Origin: Zygnema cylindricum
Taxonomy: Eukaryota; Streptophyta; Zygnematophyceae; Zygnematales; Zygnemataceae
Length of the DNA: 64,000 bases
Assembly (NCBI GenBank): GCA_037447655.1
Contig: JBBHKE010001893.1
Span: 1-64,000 of the forward strand
Direction of reading: 5' to 3'
The position numbers and the translations under genes were made by a program. Each line of letters starts with the position of its first letter. Position 1 is the first letter of the stretch. Below, one piece after another: positions 57,001-64,000 of this stretch. The notes beneath the pieces are model-generated. The model was not told the DNA's origin. It searched no databases and saw only the letters and a list, made by a program, of their open reading frames with translations.

Positions 57001-59434
57001 CCTCTAGGAGTCACAATTGGTCCAATACCTACTTTCAATTCCCTAGCAAATGGACACTGTTTGTGTAAAGTTTATGGTGTTTGAACTGGTAGTATGAATT
57101 CCATATATAAAAGATCTCACGTGTGAACAATATCATAATTTCTCAAACTAGCTAGATTATATCCTTACAGTTCACATCCTTCCACATCCTTACATCCTTA
57201 CCCATGAGAAGCCACGTTACACAGCATACGTTATAGTAGTTAATTTTAAAAAAGCGTTAACTCTAAGAATTCACTGACTCCAATACCGATGGGTCGTGTA
57301 CTGTACCTCCGAACACGTCCTATGGTCGTACACCCCCGTAGCTTGTTGCGGGTTTTTGTAGTCGTACTTCACACCGGTGGCGGCGCTGAGATTTCCGAAG
57401 TACTCACTCTCGATGTACAACACTTTGGCAGAACGCGCCGGCCGCTGGAGGTACGCCAGCTGGCTCCTCGCGACTTCCACAATTTCCTTCGTCAGCTTTA
57501 CGCTCGCCTTTACCTGTTCACTCGACCACAGCCAAATAAAAACATTGAAAGACGTTACAACTTTTCGCAAATATTATTGTAGTCCACTCCATTTAAGAAC
57601 AAGTTCTGACCAACGTTTTCTTTAGTTGAGTTATGAAGTGAACTGACTAGATAGTTTTACAAACCAAACTCTAATCAATGGTTCCTCTGTTGTATTTTGA
57701 GATGAATGGACTAGACAAATGTATAAACCAAATTCAAATCGACAGTTACTTTGTTCGACTGGGAGGTGAATTGTCTAGACGGGCATTACGAAAGTTTCGT
57801 TTCAAATTTGGTGGAAATGTACCTTTATTATAGTAAAATAGTCAAAAAGACAATAATAAAGAAGTTAGAATACCGCAGACTAACAATGAACAATGGTCGA
57901 ATAGAGAATTTCAGCAAGGAGGAGGAAAGGTAGAATCCAAATAAAAAGGAAAGCTTAGGACAATTTGAGATGATATGACAGTTTCCCAATTTTACACTTG
58001 TAATGTCACTTATAGTGATTGCTGAGTTCAAAGGAAACTGTTTGGGAGATTCTTGTTGATAAAGTACAGAAATTTGTGAAGGTTCAGTTTGTCTTCTGCG
58101 AAAGAAATTGAAGATCGAGGAATTTGAATATTATGCGAGTGTGATATGCTTTGAGACCAAGTGGAAGTCCAAATAGGGAGCTCAATTCACAAGCAGAAAT
58201 ATCAATTACACTTGACTTTTCCAAAAAAGAAAAGACGTAAAATATACATTTTTGGATACGGGAAATAAAAGATAGCCGACAAATTTGAAAGGCAACAGTT
58301 TAATTTTACGCACGTTTACAAAAGCTAGGTTTCTCCATACAAACGACTCATTAAAAATAGATACTTTGGTAAAGAAAAAAGGGCAAAATTCACCTAATAC
58401 TGCCATGTAACATTTTACAAAGAGAAAACCTCATTCCGTCCCTTGACTCGTCTCCAAACATCCTCCCTTCCTAAACCAATTCACAAACACATTCAAACCC
58501 AAAACTCAACCTATAATCTCCCCCGGGCAACCGGCACGGCGTCTCGTACCGCCTGCGTGAAGAGGCACTGTCCGTACAGAAAGCTGGCGGTGGGTCCGAA
58601 CGTGTTTTGCGGGAGTACGTCGACATTCGGGTAGCCGTTGCACTGCTGCGTCCAGTCCGCCTGCTGGCACTCCCAGTTCACTGCGAACGGCGATATGCAC
58701 AGATCGCCGATTCGCATCACCTGCCAAGAAACGCGCCAGCCAAACCCAACGGAACCTTAAAGATTCGTCGCGTCACGGCTGCACCGTTGAAATTTGAAAT
58801 TTCGTAAACAGATTCCGACGCCATGCAGAGCAAAAATTTTCAGACAGAGAGAGCTAAGTTTTGGACGCTTTCGTGGTTTACCTTGGTGCTGGGGTTGACC
58901 GTACCGTCGCCGTTGAGCACTCCGCCGATCTGCGTCGACCAACCGGACGTCCCCATGTACACCATTACCGAAATGTACGGACGGCATTCCAGAAGTTCGC
59001 GCACGCATAGCGCTGCCGTGATTGGCCCGATGCCTGCAGTACAGCGCGGGGCAAAGATAAAGGACGGTTCAGATTTCGTACGACACTTATTTAGCTTGAT
59101 CTGCGGCGGGCGATCGTACGGCTCTGCGCGTACCTGTGGTGACCAGAAGGACTCGCTGGCCCATGATCATGCCCACGCGGCGGCTGACGCAAACTGTCCT
59201 TGGAGAACCCGCCGACTGGTTCTTCAGATTCTCCAGCAAATAGCGCTCCTCCGGGAAGCCCGAGAAGGTGCCCGGGTCGGCCACCAGGAGCGCCACGTGG
59301 GTCTTGCCGCCGAACTCACCGCAACCCGGAGAGGTCTGCGTCAGGACACGTCGGCGCTGTCCCTCCGCTGCAAGGAGGGACGAAACTCGGAGAAGCGCTA
59401 GCGCCAAGAAGTTGACGGACGTTAGACGCGCCAT
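54020..59434 (-). CDS. Secreted nucleoside-phosphorylase-like protein, seven exons
   Basis: The exons on the minus strand are 59434-59134, 59033-58882, 58720-58550, 57513-57307, 55885-55719, 55095-54932 and 54126-54020. All introns are GT-AG and phases match, giving 422 residues and a TGA stop. The start MARLTSVNFLALALL gives a signal peptide, so the product is likely secreted or vacuolar. The fold of purine/uridine phosphorylases and MTA nucleosidases shows in VALLVADPG, the glycine-rich RVLLVTTGIGPITAAL (about 91-109), GTSGW (128-132), GDLCIS (about 156), VSAMEAVGMA (319-328) and VIRGNANW (346-353). In catalytic relatives an Asp lies near the last motif; here Asn is seen, so activity may be altered or lost, as in plant bark storage proteins. 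The Cys-rich exon 3 segment (ECQQADWTQQC) may form disulphides. Pieces of this gene occur three times elsewhere in the window. Confidence 0.88.
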
Positions 59435-59978
59435 GAGTGTCGGCGAGAGTGAGTGGGATTGGGGTGCGAGGGAGGGAAGGCGTGAGGCTAGAAGGGAATG
59501 CGTAACTTCACTTGCTGTGAAGTGGACAAAAATGATCTTATAACTCGCACAGGCGTGGAACTCTTCCATCATTTCTGGATAAAGTACTGTACAGGACCGG
59601 CCAGGTGGCGTGTCAGTACGGAATAACATCACGACAAATATAAGATTTTTCGAGTATTTTCAAACTTTTACGCTTCTGTCATTTTCGAAAACATATGGTG
59701 GCAGCTTCCACCACACGTTAAGGACTTTAGGGCAAATGTCCATTGTAGCGGAGAGCCGTCTGTTAAGTATGTCGTATGCAATGATGTCACGGAGGAGAAA
59801 TGAGCAGTTATCCCTCAATCAGAGCAATTTACAGCCAATTAAGCTGAGCCGCGTGTACAAGCGTAGGTGTGCACACACGTGCAATGCTGAAACCATCACG
59901 ACAAAAAGAAACGCGAAAACTCTCAGAAAAGGTCTTACACTGTCAGAAGTACCATTGTACGATATCTTTCTACGAGTG
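59435..59978. other. 5' flank of phosphorylase gene; no other gene
   Basis: The promoter should lie here on the minus strand, but I do not see a convincing TATA box. The plus-strand frames of this stretch overlap exon 1 and are shadows. Confidence 0.45.
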
Positions 59979-60479
59979 CACCGTGAATCGCTATTAGCGT
60001 AATGAAACAATTAGCGTTATTTACGCTAATTGGGAATGTCGTTTTTTTTGGAAATAATTTTATTCTAATTTTTCGTATACTCTAATTTGTAAACTGCTTT
60101 GTAAAAAATTCCGGTGCAGAATATCTCCATGCTAAAATATGTGCATGTACGAAATTGTTCAAATCGTACGCCGTCGCGTTTTTTTGACATCCGCGAATGC
60201 CGGAAAATATTTACGCAATTACATGTTAGCGCGACTACGGGACAGCGTGAATATCTTTTCTGTACTTTTCTACTTAAAAAAGTACAAAAAAGTACGTCTC
60301 TGACAGACCGTACACCACACTATTTATAATGGCACTATATTAGAGTCATGAATCCTATTTAATGGGCTACCTCAAATAACGTGTAGAAACATTTAGAATG
60401 TTTAATTCTATTTGAGAATTTGCCGAAAAAAACAGGGTACCTCAATTAGCGTCCAACACGCTAATAGCGATTCACGGTG
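59979..60479. mobile_element. MITE of the CACCGTG family, about 500 bp
   Basis: The left end CACCGTGAATCGCTATTAGC continues GT; the right end is its exact inverse (22 bp perfect, 59979-60000 and 60458-60479). The right flank is TA and the left is TG. The interior is AT-rich with repeated ATTAGCG words and no coding frame. It is longer than the 220-bp copies at 7760 and 8846. Confidence 0.85.
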
Positions 60480-62639
60480 TAGTAGCAGGTTTTTTTCAGA
60501 CATTTTTTTTCTTGTGTTCGTTCTAGCTTTCTCGTGTCCACGATCGCGCGATGTGGCGACGCAAAAATTTGGGAGACCACATCCGACATTTCGTTGTGGT
60601 CGTCTTCCACGTGTTGAATTTTCAATGGTCAGTTATCTAAGGAACATTTTTTTTGTTGAGGATGAAACCTGCCCGCGGGTTCTTTAACTTTTTGCGGCCT
60701 AACGAAGGGCTCTCCGTCGCAATGGACATTTGCCCTTAAGGTCAACCGTCTACTTTTAATTTTGCCGGTAAGTTTTACTCTGTCCTAGTTTTCGGCATGC
60801 AAACGAACTCCTGGACAGTCAGTCCTACGGTACTCCGGTCCGTCCGCGCCGTCTTACTTCATAGCCGTACACGTGTCATCCTGTCGAGTACGGCCACATC
60901 AACCGTCTTCGATTCTGACGACAGGAGGAATAATTCGGCAGCCGACAAAGGTATATTCATGCCCGTACTGAAGTTTCGTGAACTGGGGGTTGTGATCGGA
61001 CGGAGTTGGGAAGCTCCAGACCTGGGAAGGGCGAAGGAGCTGCGTCGATTCTTTGTCAGCAGCTACAGTACTTCTGAACGTCCTTGATTGGTAAATGCGA
61101 GCATCACGTGATTGCCTTACCACGTGACCACGTGATTAGAGGGTGATATCATCGATCCAAAGAGACAAAAACGATACGGCAAATCCTGCGACGAGTAGTC
61201 TGCACGACATCTGCAGTGACGTGTGAACTGTAGCCATTTCCCGCCTGTTGAGCGGTCTCTGTACTTTCGTGCTCAATTCAGATTGATGTCAGCGAAAATG
61301 CGGGCCGTCCGATTCGATTGGATGGTCCAGATGATGCTTAAAAGATGCTTATGTGTCTAATGACGTAGGGTACGTCCCCATGTGCATAAGTAAGGGTTTT
61401 TTCCTGTCGTTTTCCTGTAAATCTTAGTGCCGTACTGCTTAAGTTGCAACCGTACGAAGGAATCGCAAATTTTAAGAGTACAATTTGCATCACCTTCGAA
61501 CTTAAGATGTACAAAAATTTGTCGTTTTGTGTTTTTCAACCCACGGCCACGACAAAAAACGTCATCTTCAAACGTATCTCTAAATCGGCGATGTGTTTTA
61601 TAACTAGGTATTTTTGATAAAACAAATAGAAGCACATGTTCGCAGGTGCCGTAATTTTCAAAAAAAATCAAACGATTTCCAGCGACAAAGAAAATTACAG
61701 AATTCGCTATGTTCTGTCCGTTTGCGTCGAGTACGACGACAAAAAGTACACAATTTGTTGTGTTTTGTCAGTTTTCGCACAATACGGATTTTGTTTTTGC
61801 AGGGTTCTTGAAATTCCGATGCCATTTCACGTCGAGCGGACAGGAGACGCAAAGGCAAAGCACATCTTCTTCAAACCAGGAACGGCATTGGCTGTAAGGC
61901 GGTACGTCTACAATGTCACGGTAAAATATGCGACGTCACAAGCAGTTCCAAAAAACTAGTGTTGGGTATCGAGGACCCATTGCCGATATTCGATATATAT
62001 CGAATTTCAAATTATCGTGATATATCGCCGATATATCGCCGATATATCGTATCGACAATATATCTAAGCTTGAAAATGACGTGACAGTGGGTCGAAAAAC
62101 CGCAAGACGACAAAATTTCGTACATCCTAAGTTCAAGAATGACGCAAATTGTACTTTACAAATTTGCGATTTCTTCGTACGGTCGCAACTTTGGCAGTAC
62201 GGCGCTAAGTTATAAAGGAAAACGACAGAAAAAAACCCGAACTTAGCCACATGGGGCCGCAGCCTAATGTGTTCTCTCGAAATTGGAACTTAAGTTTGTG
62301 ACAATTGTATACGTCGGCAACGCCCGTGACGGCTGTCACCGTGTACAATTTGTGATGGCCCACCGGATTGTTAAAAAATTGTTTGTGACGTCGCAAAAAA
62401 TTTCATGACATTTTGTACACGCCATACCTTTTCAAGTACCAACCCTTTGTCCATGGAGGCTGTCCATGGATGAAGAAGTGACGTTTCCCCTGCTTTCCCT
62501 GCCTTCCATGTACGGTTGCCACTTTGGAAGTTTCTTCGCGCTTTGAATCTCCATTTGACTCCCTTCCCCAAAAATTTGCACGTTGCAGAATGAGGTAAGA
62601 TGCTAAGGAAGCTGTCTAGGAGATCTACATGCTGAAGTG
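60480..62639. other. No gene recognised
   Basis: It contains a lone MITE end (about 60700) and the CGATATAT-rich stretch at 61985-62060. The frames of 60-107 residues show no domain. Words such as CGTACGG and GTACGA are frequent. Confidence 0.45.
61985..62060. repeat. CGATATAT palindromic cluster
   Basis: Several overlapping self-complementary words (CGATATATATCG, CGATATATCG three times) fall within 76 bp. It may be the end of an unrecognised repeat that begins GTGTTGGGTATCG at about 61962. Confidence 0.7.
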
Positions 62640-63806
62640 GACACGGGACTGAATACTGATTTTAAAATAGAGCTGAATATTGAATCGAACACAAGAAAGT
62701 ATTGAATTGAAAAATAAAATGAATATTATTCTTTTATCGAACTGCTTACTTATTAGGAAACTGAACTAGATATTGAACTAAGTACTGAATCAAATACTTA
62801 ACTAGGTATTGAACTGAAAGCTAAACTAATAAACCGAACAAAACATTTAACTGAAAACCTAACCAACTATTATAGTGGATATTGAACTGAAACTATATTA
62901 CATACTCAATTGGAAATGTACTGAAATACCTGATCTACTAGATACTGAACTAAGGACTAAATCAAATACTACACTAATTCAAATGCTACTGTAGGTATTG
63001 AACTGAAAGCTGAAATAGTAAACTGAGCAAAATGTATTCTTGAAAACCAAACAAAATATTACAATGGATACTGAACTGAAAACTATATTGCACACTCAAT
63101 CGGAAATACCGAAATATACTGAAATAACTGATGTACTAGATACTGAACTAAGGACTGAATCAAATACTAAACTCGATGTTGAAGCGAAAGCTGAACTCGT
63201 AAACTGAACAAAATAGTTAACAGAAAACCTAACCAAATATTACACTGGATATTGAACTGAAAACTATATTACATACTCAATAGGAAATATACTGAAATAA
63301 CTGATCTACTAGATACTGAACTAAATACTGAATCAAATACTACACTAATTACTGAAAGCTGAACTAGAAAATTGATCAAAAATTTTAACTGAAAACCTAA
63401 CCAAATATTACAGTGGATGCTGAACTGAAAACTACATTACATACTCGAAAAGAATATACAGAAATAACTGATACTAGAACTAAGTACTGAATCAAATACT
63501 ACACTAATTCTTGAAAGCTGAACTAGAAAACTGAACCAAATTTTCAACAGAAAACCTAACCAAATATTACAGTGGATACTGAACTGAAAAGTACATTGCA
63601 TACTCAATTGGAAAAATACAGAAATAACTGATCTACTAGATACTGAACTAAGGACTGAATCGAATACTAAACAAGGTATTGAACTGAAAGCTAAATTTGT
63701 AAACTGAACAAAATAGTTAACAGAAAACCTAGCCAAATATTACAATGGATACTGAACTGAATATTATATTGCATACTCAATTGGAAATATACTAAAATAA
63801 CTGATT
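62640..63806. repeat. Degenerate satellite-like array, period about 160-200 bp
   Basis: The word CTGATNTACTAGATACTGAACTAA recurs in variant form at about 62931, 63129, 63301, 63469 and 63629, and starts again at 63801, giving spacings of 198, 172, 168, 160 and 172. Inside each unit, shorter pieces of the form TACTGAAYTRAR recur every 10-25 bp. No coding role is seen. Confidence 0.85.
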
Positions 63807-64000
63807 TACTACACCGCGAATCGTAATTAGAGTAATGAAAAAATTAGAGTAAAAAAACCAAAAAAATAATTAGAGTAATGAACGCTAATTTATGTGATAG
63901 AGCTTTTTCAACTATGAAGTTTACTCTAATTCATTTAAGTATTCTATATTGGGTTATGTCGGCGATAATTATGTGCACGATAATTATGAGCACTAAATTA
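63807..64000. mobile_element. MITE end (CACCGTG family), cut by window edge
   Basis: TACACCGCGAATCGTAATTAGAG resembles the TIR of the 59979 element and interrupts the satellite array in mid-unit. Repeated ATTAGAGTAA words follow, as in the other copy. The other end must lie outside. Confidence 0.6.

Noticed and set aside
58823-59543. Plus-strand frames up to 192 residues
   Set aside because: They are shadows of exons 1 and 2 of the minus-strand phosphorylase gene, whose motifs and splice sites are clear.
61614-61959. 107-residue plus-strand frame as a gene
   Set aside because: No domain, no splice context and competing frames of similar length on both strands.

Overview
The window looks like nuclear DNA of a plant-type eukaryote, with a land plant or a close streptophyte relative as my best guess. 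Genes are split by GT-AG introns. The LTR retrotransposons carry primer sites matching a plant-type cytosolic initiator tRNA-Met, there is a short interstitial run of TTTAGGG-like units, and one gene belongs to a secreted nucleoside-phosphorylase-like family common in plants. No bacterial operon, rRNA, tRNA or CRISPR locus is visible. A 10-N scaffold gap sits at 28628-28637.

Only two cellular genes are supported. The first (1310-6352, +) is the 3' part of a hybrid histidine kinase: the ATPase domain, an acidic Glu/Ser-rich linker and a receiver domain, in six exons. Its histidine-containing exons lie upstream of the window, and one intron holds about 0.8 kb of almost pure C/T repeat. The second (54020-59434, -) is a complete seven-exon gene for a 422-residue secreted nucleoside-phosphorylase-like protein.

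Almost everything from 9.1 to 49.9 kb is mobile DNA, mostly nested Ty1/copia elements. A minus-strand solo LTR (9113-23274) is split by El-1 (9884-22888), which is split in turn by El-2 (12978-19524). El-5 (24431-27066) and a relative of El-4 (27067-28627) are truncated minus-strand elements. A Pack-TIR-like element (28669-42657, about 260-bp inverted ends) carries exons 5 and 6 of the phosphorylase gene. It has been invaded by El-4 (29980-34121, a gag-only non-autonomous element) and by a solo LTR that was then split by El-3 (35384-41840). El-6 (44121-49949) is a large derivative with no recognisable pol. Two more broken pieces of the phosphorylase gene lie at 43706-43776 and 50005-51290. TA-flanked MITEs are scattered through the flanks, and a 160-200 bp satellite-like array fills 62640-63806.

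The most interesting signal is how the copia families relate to initiator tRNA-Met. In all five elements whose primer site is present, the site is complementary to the tRNA anticodon arm rather than its 3' end. In four of them the ATG that starts Gag is the anticodon complement itself, so Gag begins Met-Gly-Pro-Pro. The LTRs also carry a stem-loop, supported by covariation, that is nearly complementary to the initiator tRNA T arm. This suggests two contacts with the primer tRNA and a possible switch between translation and priming. None of the elements looks intact now.
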